DNA of 37,749 nucleotides from an uncultured Clostridium sp. Its GTDB lineage: Bacteria > Bacillota > Clostridia > Clostridiales > Clostridiaceae. Below the pieces are notes generated by a model. That model saw only the letters and a program-made list of their open reading frames with translations, was not told the origin of the DNA and ran no database searches. Location: NCBI GenBank assembly GCA_902785295.1, contig CACZYK010000011.1, positions 1 to 37,749 on the forward strand, given 5' to 3'. Made by a program: the position numbers and the translations under genes. Below, piece by piece: positions 17,961-25,057 of this stretch; the first letter of the stretch is position 1; each line of letters starts with the position of its first letter.

Positions 17961-18536
17961 CTAATCACCAGCTAATTTTCTTAGTTCCTCTTCACTTAAA
18001 TTAGCGTATGGATTGATTATATTATTATTGATTGTAGGTGCGTCATCTTTAAACATACCTAAATACTTACCTAATAACTCAAGAGCTTTCATCTTATCAT
18101 AAGTTTCAATAGCAAAACCCGATTGAGTTTTCTTATAACCAGCTATTACTTTCTTAGTTTCATCATCTAAGTCTTTTGTCTCAGTAAATATTACATTATC
18201 TTCAAAATATTCTTTTTTAGTTCCGTCTTCATCATCTTGTAGCATTATTCTATTTCTAACATTTTGACTTATCTTAGTTCTATCAGTAAAGGCTATAGCT
18301 TTTAATTCTTTTACTATATCTTCTATTGATACAATAGCTTTTTCTTCTACCTTAGCCTGTAATTCCTCAATATATTCCTTTACCTTAGCATTTCTTAGCA
18401 ATCTACTAGCATTAGCCATAGCTGTTTCTTCTTTCTTACAGGTCTTATATACGCTTAAATAAGCCTGTGTTCCATTCATACCTAATTCAAGATATTTTTG
18501 ACAAAATAGCTTTTGATTATTACTTAAAGAGGTCAT
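17961..18536 (-). CDS. terS: Terminase small subunit (Terminase_2 type)
   Basis: 191 residues with GGAGG nine bases before the ATG. The N-terminus (LSNNQKLFCQKYLELGMNGTQAYLSVY) and ANASRLLRNAKVKEYIEEL form the helix-turn-helix DNA-binding module characteristic of this family. It recognises the packaging site, which in cos and pac phages usually lies in or just upstream of this gene; the hairpin-rich gap at 19.3-19.6 kb is the likely place. The C-terminal end (NLSEEELRKLAGD) would contact the large subunit. Confidence 0.95.
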   Translation of the reverse strand: MTSLSNNQKLFCQKYLELGMNGTQAYLSVYKTCKKEETAMANASRLLRNAKVKEYIEELQAKVEEKAIVSIEDIVKELKAIAFTDRTKISQNVRNRIMLQDDEDGTKKEYFEDNVIFTETKDLDDETKKVIAGYKKTQSGFAIETYDKMKALELLGKYLGMFKDDAPTINNNIINPYANLSEEELRKLAGD

Positions 18537-18991
18537 TATCCATCACCTCCACTACGATAATTAGATTGTTTACTAAATCCATTACCAAAATCAGCTCCTA
18601 TATAGTTAGGTATTTTTATATTAGGTATTGTTAAATCCGGTAATTTTATATCTATAGGATTTAAAGAATCTTTAATAGCCTTTCCTATTTCATCAGCTAT
18701 ATTATTTTCTTTCTTTAGAGGTGTTTGTATACTAGCTTGAGCTTTCATAGATTTAGGAGCGTCATTAGGATTATTTACTATATCATCTAACTTATCAGCT
18801 ATTTCTTCAGTTATAACTAATACAGGATAATTTTTAGTAATACTCCACTCAGGAATACAACCTAACTCTATATCAGCACTAATATTGATACTTCTAATTC
18901 TACTATTAAAATCACTAGCTATACTTTCGGCTCTTGCGTCTAAGTCTTTTGCTAGAGCTTTTATTATTCTTATTAGGTCTTCTTGCTTCAC
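18536..18991 (-). CDS. Unknown protein preceding the small terminase
   Basis: About 151 residues from a GTG at 18991, chosen because ACGAGGTG lies five bases before it. The frame is also open from a GTG at 19000. The N-terminal half is helical and charged (LIRIIKALAKDLDARAES); then come ITEEIADKLDDIV and a low-complexity stretch of Pro-Ile/Leu repeats (DIKLPDLTIPNIKIPNYIG). It overlaps the following terminase gene by one base and shares DNA with the zinc-cluster gene at 18915-19109 in another frame. No family recognised; position suggests a packaging helper. Confidence 0.7.
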   Translation of the reverse strand: MKQEDLIRIIKALAKDLDARAESIASDFNSRIRSINISADIELGCIPEWSITKNYPVLVITEEIADKLDDIVNNPNDAPKSMKAQASIQTPLKKENNIADEIGKAIKDSLNPIDIKLPDLTIPNIKIPNYIGADFGNGFSKQSNYRSGGDG

Positions 18992-19109
18992 TTTTAACAC
19001 CTCGTCTTTCTTTTAGGATTTCTTCATCACACTTTTTATTTCTCGGACATAGCTTACAACTACCGCTATATCTCATACACAACCTCATAATATTCTTTTC
19101 TTCGTTCAT
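18915..19109 (-). CDS. Small Cys-cluster, Lys/Arg-rich protein
   Basis: 64 residues. The spacing C-M-R-Y-S-G-S-C-K-L-C-P-R-N-K-K-C (C-x6-C-x2-C-x5-C) suggests a metal-binding knuckle. The remaining part is strongly basic (KNNKSSSKRLRRKSRK), like a nucleic-acid-binding tail. Its last 77 bases overlap the next gene in a different frame, unusually long for this genome. The ribosome binding site at the first ATG is weak, so the start may be the ATG at 19088. Confidence 0.6.
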   Translation of the reverse strand: MNEEKNIMRLCMRYSGSCKLCPRNKKCDEEILKERRGVKSEARRPNKNNKSSSKRLRRKSRKYS

Positions 19110-19113
19110 AAAA

Positions 19114-19245
19114 TCACTTGTCTTCGTATTTCTTTTCCAACTCTTCTATGAACTTATCTATATCACCGACGATAAATATAAACACATTAACCGCTATTAG
19201 TCCTAATAACAGTAAAATTGCTATTATTGTACTTAATATATTCAT
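19114..19245 (-). CDS. Small single-pass membrane protein
   Basis: 43 residues, with GAGGTG six bases before the ATG at 19245 (an earlier ATG at 19251 lies too near). It has one membrane segment of about 24 residues (ILSTIIAILLLLGLIAVNVF and on) followed by a short charged tail (DKFIEELEKKYEDK). It is the first gene after the terminator-rich gap, four bases before the next gene. Such mini membrane proteins are common next to phage late operons; function unknown. Confidence 0.72.
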   Translation of the reverse strand: MNILSTIIAILLLLGLIAVNVFIFIVGDIDKFIEELEKKYEDK

Positions 19246-19270
19246 ATCCATCACCTCTTAATTAACACAC

Positions 19271-19293
19271 AAAAGGAGCTATTCTCTAGCTCC
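19271..19293 (-). terminator. Intrinsic terminator in front of the late operon
   Basis: Minus-strand hairpin GGAGCTA / TAGCTCC with a five-base loop (GAGAA), followed by TTTTG. It lies only about 26 bases before the first late gene, so it may be an attenuation point. Confidence 0.65.
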
Positions 19294-19470
19294 GCTCTTT
19301 TTGGTTGAATTACATCAACGAATAAAAAGAATAAAAAGGACGAGCTGATGAGGAATTGCACCCCAAATATACCTCATAAATATATTCTCTTAAGTCAGCC
19401 CATAATTAGAGTATCGTAATAGATGTCTCGATGGCGGATTACTTCAGCCACTACCCTATTGAGACAATTT
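19294..19470 (-). ncRNA. Candidate structured RNA / packaging region upstream of the terminase operon
   Basis: Gene-free. On the minus strand it can fold into: TGTCTC / GAGACA enclosing TGGC / GCCA; GGGCTGA / TCAGCTC enclosing TGAGG / CCTCA; and GTTGA / TCAAC just before the terminator at 19271. The GGGCTGA/TCAGCTC arm pairs better on the minus strand (G-U) than on the plus strand, which favours a minus-strand RNA. No known RNA family recognised. Because it lies next to terS it may instead, or also, hold the cos/pac site. Confidence 0.45.
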
Positions 19471-19517
19471 AAAAAAAATAATTATGTAGCTTGAATCATC
19501 AAACTATCATAATTATT
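19471..19517 (-). terminator. Strong intrinsic terminator ending the early operon
   Basis: Minus-strand hairpin AATAATTATG / CATAATTATT whose interior also pairs (TAG, TTGA / TCAA, CTA), giving a stem near 18 bp with small bulges, followed by eight T. It lies about 75 bases after the last early gene. Confidence 0.85.
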
Positions 19518-19529
19518 TCATTTTACTCT

Positions 19530-19538
19530 ATTATATCA
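19530..19538 (-). promoter_or_regulatory. Possible extended -10 promoter (TGATATAAT)
   Basis: On the minus strand, TGA-TATAAT is a perfect -10 with TG extension. No good -35 is seen at 17-18 bases. If active, transcription would start near 19523 and run straight into the terminator hairpin at 19517-19471, which would make sense only with antitermination or with activation by the ArpU-like protein encoded just upstream. Confidence 0.4.
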
Positions 19539-19589
19539 TTATATTTTCAATAGTCCATACAGCACTTTTTCAGCCGTTTTTCAATTTTT

Positions 19590-19925
19590 TTAAACTATTT
19601 TTTTGAATTTAAACTCATTATTATCCTTTAAGTATTTTTTTACCCTTTTATAATCCAATAAGTTTTTAGAATCTAAGAAAGTTATTAAATTGAATGGTAC
19701 ATCAGCTACTCCCTTATTTTCTCTTAACCATTTGTAATATTCTTCTTCCAATTTTTTTCTATCCCCAAAAAAGAGAAATCCTTTTGAATAGCCTTTACAT
19801 ATTTCGTTTCTTTCATAAGCCCTATTTATACAATCATCTTTTAAACAACCATAACAACTCATCACAGGAATCTTAGTAGGAAATATAGTATGTAATTTTA
19901 ATATTAGTTTTGCTAACATTTTCAT
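19590..19925 (-). CDS. Small Cys-containing protein, last gene of the early operon
   Basis: 111 residues. The start overlaps the stop of the ArpU-like gene (ATGA). It has a hydrophobic/basic N-terminus (KMLAKLILKLHTIF), a Cys group (SCYGCLKDDCINRAYERNEIC) that could bind metal, and a helical C-terminus rich in Lys. A conserved-looking segment VADVPFNLITFLDSKNLLDY follows. Not recognised. Its coupling to the late regulator suggests a helper role in the early-late switch, which is speculation. Confidence 0.68.
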   Translation of the reverse strand: MKMLAKLILKLHTIFPTKIPVMSCYGCLKDDCINRAYERNEICKGYSKGFLFFGDRKKLEEEYYKWLRENKGVADVPFNLITFLDSKNLLDYKRVKKYLKDNNEFKFKKIV

Positions 19926-20449
19926 AACTCATTCATAAAAGTATCAGGGAATATATATACTTTTAATTGATTTATTAACTCTTTTTTATTCATACTTACT
20001 GTACCTACTGAGACTTCTAATTCTTCAGCTATAGCTTCAATAGTCATATTTTCAAAATAATACATAGATATAATATCATAATACTTATTATCCTCTATCT
20101 TCTTTAAAGCATTCTTAACAAGTCTTATTTGTGATTTTGTTTTAACTGATATTTGTTTTAATTCACTTATTCTAGTTTCTAGTGTTTCATCACCATATAC
20201 ATAAGTTCCCTCACGCTCATTTAATACTAAGCTATTAGATTTAGCTGTAGGTCTAGGTATTCCTTTAGCCTCTTCTTCTAATTGCTTTACTTCATCATCT
20301 ATTAGCCTTACAGCTTCAGGTAATACATTAAGACTATATAATATCTTTTCAGTACTCTTATATGATGATTTAGGATTCTTAAGTAGTTTCTTATTTTTTA
20401 ATTCTTCTAGTACTTTTTTTACTAATTCATTTTTAACTTCTTCTTCCAT
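19922..20449 (-). CDS. ArpU / sigma-70-region-4-like late transcription regulator
   Basis: 175 residues from the ATG at 20449 (GAGGG seven bases before it; the frame continues up to 20509). The C-terminal 60 residues hold NKYYDIISMYYFENMTIEAIAEELEVSVGTVS, the helix-turn-helix pattern of sigma region 4 and of ArpU/RinA phage late regulators. The N-terminal part is a long charged helix. It lies immediately before the late operon, where these regulators act on the late promoter. A single gene with this role fits the absence of another late activator. Likely target: the 19.3-19.6 kb region. Confidence 0.82.
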   Translation of the reverse strand: MEEEVKNELVKKVLEELKNKKLLKNPKSSYKSTEKILYSLNVLPEAVRLIDDEVKQLEEEAKGIPRPTAKSNSLVLNEREGTYVYGDETLETRISELKQISVKTKSQIRLVKNALKKIEDNKYYDIISMYYFENMTIEAIAEELEVSVGTVSMNKKELINQLKVYIFPDTFMNEL

Positions 20450-20606
20450 TAAATAGCCCTCTTTTCTTTTTATTCTTTGCTTTAAGTATTTCTTTTCTTC
20501 TTTCTTCAAATTGTTTTACTTTTGATAAAGTCCATTTTTTAGTACACATACCGCAATCTTTTAACAATGCTATATATTCTTTTTTTGTTAATCCACGATA
20601 ATTCAC
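20433..20606 (-). CDS. Small basic protein upstream of the late regulator
   Basis: 57 residues beginning with GTG at 20606, with AGAGGTG seven bases upstream; the GTG shares a base with the TAG of the preceding gene. Sequence features: NYRGLTKKEYIALLKDCGMC, then a Lys/Arg-rich helix (KQFEERRKEILKAKNKKKRG). It overlaps the late regulator start by 17 bases, indicating coupling. Two cysteines in CGMC may bind metal. Unknown function, likely nucleic-acid-binding from its charge. Confidence 0.7.
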   Translation of the reverse strand: MNYRGLTKKEYIALLKDCGMCTKKWTLSKVKQFEERRKEILKAKNKKKRGLFNGRRS

Positions 20607-20929
20607 TATAATTCACCTCTTTTTCTTCGTTCAATATTTTCTTTAATAGCTGACATCATATCTTCTAAATCTTTTTCAGCTATTAGTTTATTTGTAATAA
20701 TACTTTCTAAACAACTACAAAATAAGGTCATTACTGATACTCTACTACCATAAAATATTTGCTTACTAGCGTCCATATCAGGTAATCTATAAGCTAATAT
20801 AAATCCTTTATATAATTCGTTAAACCCGCTATTATTTAATCCAGCGTTAGTTTGCACTTTTAAATCAAATTGTTTTAGTATATCATCTTCAATCAATATT
20901 TGATTATCTTTAGGCTTAGTAATTTTCAT
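20606..20929 (-). CDS. Unknown early protein
   Basis: 107 residues. No recognised motif; a middle hydrophobic part (LYKGFILAYRLPDMD, GSRVSVMTLFCSCLESIITN) and an acidic/basic helical end (EKDLEDMMSAIKENIERRKRGEL). Overlaps the upstream gene by four bases (ATGA) and the downstream GTG by one, so it is in the continuous early operon. Confidence 0.72.
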   Translation of the reverse strand: MKITKPKDNQILIEDDILKQFDLKVQTNAGLNNSGFNELYKGFILAYRLPDMDASKQIFYGSRVSVMTLFCSCLESIITNKLIAEKDLEDMMSAIKENIERRKRGEL

Positions 20930-21084
20930 CTTTTTCCTCCATTCCTAGTCCTTTTTAATGTTTTTTCTTTATTTAATGATTCTAATTCGGCTTTAAGTTT
21001 TCTTAACTCTTTCTTTTCTTGCTTAATAATTTCACTTTTAAGATACATTAGATATTTTATTTCTTTTTCTCTATCATTCTTCAT
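20926..21084 (-). CDS. Small Lys-rich helical protein
   Basis: 52 residues, nearly all one charged helix (EIIKQEKKELRKLKAELESL, with Leu every seven), so probably a coiled coil. It overlaps the upstream gene by 11 bases and the next by four; the ribosome binding site is weak, so translation would depend on coupling. Supported by its end-to-end fit in the operon. Confidence 0.58.
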   Translation of the reverse strand: MKNDREKEIKYLMYLKSEIIKQEKKELRKLKAELESLNKEKTLKRTRNGGKR

Positions 21085-21304
21085 TTTCTTTTACCGTAGA
21101 TAAATCCTTAGTTAGAATAGCATTTAATCTATGATATTGTTTTTTTGAACTTACTGTAGAGCAATCAATATCTTCTAATTCTAAATCGTATTTATATCCA
21201 TAACGTGTTATTTCTTCCATAATACTATTTAACTTTTCAATACCTTTATTTATAATTTCTAATGTTTCTTTAGCATTATACATTAACAATTCTTCTTTAT
21301 TCAT
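21074..21304 (-). CDS. Unknown small early protein
   Basis: 76 residues, with helices at the N-terminus (EELLMYNAKETLEIINKGIEKL) and a mixed C-terminus with one Cys. Abuts the previous gene directly (its ATG follows the TAG at 21305). No family recognised. Confidence 0.68.
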   Translation of the reverse strand: MNKEELLMYNAKETLEIINKGIEKLNSIMEEITRYGYKYDLELEDIDCSTVSSKKQYHRLNAILTKDLSTVKENEE

Positions 21305-21451
21305 CTAATTCTTCACCGCTTTCTTAGTTATATATTCTATTTTTATACTTTGCTTTTTAATTTTTACAGCCAATACATCAATCAAGTCTTTTTTCTTATT
21401 TATAAAATCAAAATATTCTTTACTTTTTTGAAATATCTTTTTTCTAGTCAT
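21305..21451 (-). CDS. Small basic protein
   Basis: 48 residues from the second of two adjacent ATGs (21451), five bases after GGTGG. It is Lys-rich (about one in four) with a middle hydrophobic stretch (DLIDVLAVKI). Its start lies inside the end of the mini membrane protein gene at 21444-21530. Unknown function. Confidence 0.6.
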   Translation of the reverse strand: MTRKKIFQKSKEYFDFINKKKDLIDVLAVKIKKQSIKIEYITKKAVKN

Positions 21452-21530
21452 CATGACCACCAATCGTTAAACAAGCACATAGAAAGAATCCTAATACACT
21501 ACCTACTATCATTCCTAATATAAAGTCCAT
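21444..21530 (-). CDS. 28-residue membrane peptide (DUF3789-like)
   Basis: Starts one base after the stop of the preceding gene, with GAGAGAG in front. One membrane segment (MDFILGMIVGSVLGFFLCAC) with a Gly-spaced pattern and a short polar end. It resembles the tiny phage membrane proteins grouped as DUF3789. Function unknown. Confidence 0.6.
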   Translation of the reverse strand: MDFILGMIVGSVLGFFLCACLTIGGHDD

Positions 21531-21531
21531 A

Positions 21532-21753
21532 TTATCTCTCTCTTCTTTTGTATATAGTTTTAAGTTTATAAAACCATAATACTTTTACATATCTTTTAAC
21601 TTCCATTATGTCAGAAGCTTTACCATATTCACGGTGTTTGAAATCGTCAGTAAACCACATTTGATATTTATAAGGCTTATTAACATAATTCATTCTTTTA
21701 TATCGATATATAACCAAATCTCCCTTTTTTAGTTCATATACACTTTTAATCAT
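21532..21753 (-). CDS. Small basic protein with SH3-like start
   Basis: 73 residues from the ATG at 21753, chosen because AAGGAAAAATAAA lies in front and because the longer frame (to 21816) runs through the small gene at 21755-21904. The segment SVYELKKGDLVIYRYKRMNY looks like the first strands of a small barrel. The C-terminus is basic. Unknown function. Confidence 0.65.
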   Translation of the reverse strand: MIKSVYELKKGDLVIYRYKRMNYVNKPYKYQMWFTDDFKHREYGKASDIMEVKRYVKVLWFYKLKTIYKRRER

Positions 21754-21754
21754 T

Positions 21755-21904
21755 TTATTTTTCCTTATCTTTAACAATTCCAACAACCACCCTTTCAAAA
21801 GTTCTTGTGTTTTCACAATATATATAATTGTTTTCTATGTAGAACTTTAAGATTCCATCTTTTACTTTAATTAGTATATTTGTCACATCTTCAACAGCTT
21901 TCAT
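21755..21904 (-). CDS. Small early protein
   Basis: 49 residues with a very good GGAGG site seven bases before the ATG at 21904. Mixed sequence (VTNILIKVKDGILKFYIENN) that suggests a compact beta/alpha unit. Ends two bases before the next start and overlaps the upstream gene by 14 bases. Function unknown. Confidence 0.68.
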   Translation of the reverse strand: MKAVEDVTNILIKVKDGILKFYIENNYIYCENTRTFERVVVGIVKDKEK

Positions 21905-22175
21905 TATTATCCTCCTTATATAAATTACAAGCTATATCACTTTTTCGTATATCAGTTGCTGAAGAACTTGTAATTCCTAATTTTTGGCATTTAAAATATT
22001 TTCTATTATATTGGTGTTCTTCAAAATATTTACAATTTTTACAAAAGAATCCTTTTTTATATCCATAGTTATATCTAAATTTTGCTTTTAAGGTTTTACC
22101 ACTTCTAGGAGGCAAGCTATAACAAACTATTACATCGTGTTCTTTTCCAAATATATCAAGTTGTTTTCCTTTCAT
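21891..22175 (-). CDS. Zinc-knuckle-like early protein
   Basis: 94 residues. A Cys set (FFCKNCKYFEEHQYNRKYFKC and, 20 residues on, IACNLY) gives a C-x2-C-x14-C-x19-C arrangement that could bind one zinc ion. The N-terminus is KGKQLDIFGKEHDVIVCYSL. Similar short proteins occur in many Gram-positive phages; function unknown. Overlaps the upstream gene by four bases. Confidence 0.7.
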   Translation of the reverse strand: MKGKQLDIFGKEHDVIVCYSLPPRSGKTLKAKFRYNYGYKKGFFCKNCKYFEEHQYNRKYFKCQKLGITSSSATDIRKSDIACNLYKEDNNESC

Positions 22176-22486
22176 TTAATGTCCTCTTTTATTTGATTAT
22201 TTTTAAAATCTAATATAACCGGTATATTCATTAACATTGGATTTTTTTCTATTTCTTTATTTAATTGATTCACAACATTTAGCATTTTAAAAAATCTATT
22301 AAATGTATCGGCTATCATTTCAGCGTCTTCTTTTATAGGACAACTTACTATTGAATTACCACCAACTAATTTCCCGTCAGGATTCCATATTCCCTCCCAA
22401 TCTAAAGGACGAACCACATAATTACCTACTAAATTTTCAAATACAGCAAACGGCGGATTAAACCTTTCTTCAATCACATTTCTCAT
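22172..22486 (-). CDS. Unknown early protein
   Basis: 104 residues from the ATG at 22486, preceded by GAGG at nine bases; the frame begins at 22507 but has no site there. Sequence MRNVIEERFNPPFAVFENL and PLDWEGIWNPDGKLVGG, then a helix (EDAEMIADTFNRFFKMLNVV). No family recognised. Confidence 0.7.
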   Translation of the reverse strand: MRNVIEERFNPPFAVFENLVGNYVVRPLDWEGIWNPDGKLVGGNSIVSCPIKEDAEMIADTFNRFFKMLNVVNQLNKEIEKNPMLMNIPVILDFKNNQIKEDIK

Positions 22487-22673
22487 TATTTTTAGCCTCT
22501 TTATCAATTACATTGTTAATTACTATATCAGCTTCGTCACTTATTAAATTTATACTGTATTCTTCAACTATAATAGATTCTATTTTTAAACTTGAATCAA
22601 TCCATAAGTCCATATCTTCCAATTCTTCTTTAGAATAAGTATTTAATATTTCTTTTAATTTATTCAACATCAT
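22470..22673 (-). CDS. Unknown acidic early protein
   Basis: 67 residues from the ATG at 22673, seven bases after AAGGAG. N-terminal helix (MMLNKLKEILNTYSKEELED) and an Ile/Val-rich acidic rest (DEADIVINNVIDKEAKN). Overlaps its neighbours on both sides by 14-17 bases. Confidence 0.66.
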   Translation of the reverse strand: MMLNKLKEILNTYSKEELEDMDLWIDSSLKIESIIVEEYSINLISDEADIVINNVIDKEAKNNEKCD

Positions 22674-22860
22674 CTTCCATCTCCTTATCACCATCTTCTT
22701 CAAGTTTGAATCTAAAATTATTCCAAAAAATGATTGAGAATAAGGTTAACCACCATTTTTTAAAAATTATTGCTAAAATTGTAAAACATATAATTACAAC
22801 AGCATTTTGTAAAAAACTTATAATGAAAAACTTTAATACTTCTTTTTCAGTTCTTTTCAT
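22660..22860 (-). CDS. Small membrane protein
   Basis: 66 residues, with two hydrophobic segments (FFIISFLQNAVVIICFTILA and WWLTLFSIIFW) split by two Lys, and an acidic cytosolic tail (EEDGDKEMEDDVE). Overlaps the upstream gene's stop by four bases. Unknown function. Confidence 0.72.
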   Translation of the reverse strand: MKRTEKEVLKFFIISFLQNAVVIICFTILAIIFKKWWLTLFSIIFWNNFRFKLEEDGDKEMEDDVE

Positions 22861-23234
22861 CGATTTACACCAACCTTATCTTTTAAATAATCACACCATT
22901 CCATAAATGCTTCCGTAAATATTAAACAATTTCTTCCATCAGCCCAACCACAAAATCCTATAAATCCATCTTCATTAAATGTATAAGCTTCTCTATCGTC
23001 AAAGTAAGTACCTTTTACTCTCAATTCAGCATATATTAAATCTCTCATTGAATTTTTATTTTTGAATTTCGTTTGTTTTCGTGTAGGTTGACACATCATA
23101 ACACAGCAAGTATCAGTTTCAGCTATTTTTTTGTTAGTAATTCTTATTAAATCATAAAGATAATCAATATCTATTAAGTTGTAATCTAAATTACATTTTT
23201 TAAAATATTTTCTAGCTTGTTCCCTATGATTCAT
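22857..23234 (-). CDS. Unknown early protein with Cys/Trp-rich C-terminus
   Basis: 125 residues from the ATG at 23234 (AGGAG eight bases in front). Contains DTCCVMMCQP and GFIGFCGWADGRNCLIFTEAFMEWCDYL. It looks like a compact enzyme-size domain, but no family is recognised. Confidence 0.7.
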   Translation of the reverse strand: MNHREQARKYFKKCNLDYNLIDIDYLYDLIRITNKKIAETDTCCVMMCQPTRKQTKFKNKNSMRDLIYAELRVKGTYFDDREAYTFNEDGFIGFCGWADGRNCLIFTEAFMEWCDYLKDKVGVNR

Positions 23235-23236
23235 AA

Positions 23237-23653
23237 CTACCACTCCTGTACTTTTTGATGTAATGTTTCTATTCCGTCGTATTCATCAATTACATAATCT
23301 AAATCATCGGGAATCTCCACTACTTGCAAATTACCAAATCTTCCACTTGCTTTTTCTCCCAATTCCTCTACTACTTCAATTAAAACAGGGTCTTCTCTAT
23401 GTTCGTCTCTAAGATATAAACAGTATTTATCATAATCTTCATTACTTATTTCTACATTGTCACCCATATCCTTAGTAAAGTAGTGTCTAAAAATAGAATC
23501 ATCATTGTTTACTTTTTTATAAATAAACTTTCTATCAACAAAATTACTTTCATATAGATATAATGTTAATCCTTTTTTCTTTGCATATAACATATACGCT
23601 TCTTTTGAAACATCAAATCCACCATAACACTTATTTAAAATTACTTTTTTCAT
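23237..23653 (-). CDS. Conserved phage protein of unknown function
   Basis: 138 residues. The opening KKVILNKCYGGFDVSKEAY and the ending EVVEELGEKASGRFGNLQVVEIPDD / YVIDEYDGIE are recognisable as a widespread conserved phage protein found in tailed phages of many hosts, without known function. Good GGAGG site eight bases upstream. Confidence 0.82.
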   Translation of the reverse strand: MKKVILNKCYGGFDVSKEAYMLYAKKKGLTLYLYESNFVDRKFIYKKVNNDDSIFRHYFTKDMGDNVEISNEDYDKYCLYLRDEHREDPVLIEVVEELGEKASGRFGNLQVVEIPDDLDYVIDEYDGIETLHQKVQEW

Positions 23654-23655
23654 AC

Positions 23656-23817
23656 TTAGTCCTCCATTTCTCTTTTTATTAGTTTCAGTAATTTAACACA
23701 AAACTTATATAAATCAACTTTACTTAATGTAATCATTGATTCTTGTTTTTTCTTTTTATTTTTAAAATCTTCTTGAATCATCATTTTAGTTAATAATTCG
23801 ATAGCGTCATCTAACAT
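23656..23817 (-). CDS. Small helical protein
   Basis: 53 residues, Lys-rich, mainly helical (DDAIELLTKMMIQEDFKNKK and VDLYKFCVKLLKLIKREMED). Its start overlaps the end of the zinc-finger gene by seven bases. No motif recognised. Confidence 0.62.
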   Translation of the reverse strand: MLDDAIELLTKMMIQEDFKNKKKKQESMITLSKVDLYKFCVKLLKLIKREMED

Positions 23818-24266
23818 TGTTTTTTTCTTTCTTTGATGTATTCACTAATATCGGCGTAAGTAGTATGATTTAAAATAAATAACGCTTTTTCTAAATACTC
23901 TTTATCAAACCAACCAAAATGAGTTTCTCTTAAGTGTAATCCTAACTTATTAGCTAAATATCCGTAGCAATCCGTCCTTTTAAAATTAGTTTCTTTCCAA
24001 AATGGGTCGAATCTACTATGACATTTCATTTTAAGTTCTCTTAATTCTTTAGTAGCTAATCTACCTAGTGGCTTTTTATGTTTAGTATTATGTACGCCAA
24101 CATAAGCTTTACAATCATCACATAAATAACAGCCACCATTACCATATATTCTTCCGTATATTTCGTCATTAGTTGTATATCTAACTCTATTACTACCGCA
24201 ATTATCACATTTAGTAGGTATCTCTCTAAAATCAAATATACATTCACTCCATATATCGTCATTCAT
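23811..24266 (-). CDS. Zinc-finger-containing protein (DUF3268-like)
   Basis: 151 residues. Cys pairs KCDNCGSNRV (about 20-27) and CYLCDDCKAYVGVHNTKHKK (about 46-65), followed by PLGRLATKELRELKMKCHSRFDPFW, are the features of the phage DUF3268 zinc-finger family. Known members are small proteins of phage early regions with presumed nucleic-acid binding. Confidence 0.83.
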   Translation of the reverse strand: MNDDIWSECIFDFREIPTKCDNCGSNRVRYTTNDEIYGRIYGNGGCYLCDDCKAYVGVHNTKHKKPLGRLATKELRELKMKCHSRFDPFWKETNFKRTDCYGYLANKLGLHLRETHFGWFDKEYLEKALFILNHTTYADISEYIKERKKQC

Positions 24267-24268
24267 AA

Positions 24269-24508
24269 TTAGTCCTCCTTAATGTATCTTTTTATCCAAT
24301 CAATGAGTTTCATATAGTTTTCTTCGTTAATTTTATTAGAATTAACTACCCTATATATTTCATTAAGTTTAGTAGCTTTCTTTTGGTATAATTCAGCATA
24401 CTTTTTTATTTCTAATTCCTTTTCTTTTTTCTCTTTAACTAGAATCTTATTACTATCTTCAGCTAGCATTACTCTAGTTCTTAATTTATTAACTTCTTCT
24501 TCACTCAT
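24269..24508 (-). CDS. Small coiled-coil protein
   Basis: 79 residues from the ATG at 24508; GGTGAAG lies in front. An upstream GTG at 24517 is possible. Heptad-like charged helix (SNKILVKEKKEKELEIKKYA) through the first 60 residues. Overlaps the MazG-like gene by eight bases. Confidence 0.66.
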   Translation of the reverse strand: MSEEEVNKLRTRVMLAEDSNKILVKEKKEKELEIKKYAELYQKKATKLNEIYRVVNSNKINEENYMKLIDWIKRYIKED

Positions 24509-24821
24509 CTTCTTCACCGGCTATTCTTTTGAGCTGTCTATCTACTTTCCACTTATATTCTTTCATTAAATCGTCTTCCATATATTGAATTACATACTTT
24601 AATTGGTCTAAGCAAATAGTGACATCAGTTATCTCTTCTTTCATATCACTCAATAACTGTAAGTTAATATCTCCCTCGAGCTTGTCATACTTTCTAAACC
24701 ATTTACATAATACTTTAGTAAGTTCACTCATTTCTTCTATCCATACCGGTATTTGAGCTTTTACTCCATAATGATTAACAATTTCAATATTGTTTTCTAA
24801 TGTTTCTTTATATTCGTTCAT
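24501..24821 (-). CDS. MazG-like nucleotide pyrophosphohydrolase
   Basis: 106 residues. The helical pattern PVWIEEMSELTKVLCKW (Glu29, Glu30, Glu33) and SDMKEEITDVTICL (Glu62, Glu63, Asp66) is the metal-binding EExxE and ExxD set of the MazG/dUTPase-like all-alpha fold. Phage homologues hydrolyse nucleoside triphosphates or alarmone-related nucleotides. Lies in the early region with replication genes. Confidence 0.85.
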   Translation of the reverse strand: MNEYKETLENNIEIVNHYGVKAQIPVWIEEMSELTKVLCKWFRKYDKLEGDINLQLLSDMKEEITDVTICLDQLKYVIQYMEDDLMKEYKWKVDRQLKRIAGEEDE

Positions 24822-24833
24822 ATAACGACCCTC

Positions 24834-25055
24834 CTATTTAGTTTTTAAAATATATTTTTTAAATGTAGTCTTTTCTCCATATCTATTAGGCTTAGTTATC
24901 CATTCTTCATCAAACTCATAATTTTGTTCTTTTAAGATAAAGATAACAGCACTAAGTCTAGTGATTCCATATTCCCTAAAACTCTCTAACGATGTGATAC
25001 TTCCATATTGTTGTAAATGTCTTAGGACTCTATCTACTTGAGTTAATTTTTCCAT
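24834..25055 (-). CDS. Winged-helix / helix-turn-helix protein
   Basis: 73 residues: MEKLTQVDRVLRHLQQYGS, then TSLESFREYGITRLSAVIF (recognition helix region) and a short wing (YEFDEEWITKPNRYG, KYILK). This is the small phage winged-helix type found beside NinB/MazG genes. DNA binding is likely; target unknown. Confidence 0.8.
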   Translation of the reverse strand: MEKLTQVDRVLRHLQQYGSITSLESFREYGITRLSAVIFILKEQNYEFDEEWITKPNRYGEKTTFKKYILKTK

Positions 25056-25057
25056 TA

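Noticed and set aside
19349-19358. Hammerhead-like CTGATGAG on the plus strand in the hairpin-rich gap.
   Set aside because: No stem II followed by GAAA and no cleavage-site UH context; the flanking arms pair better as a minus-strand RNA.
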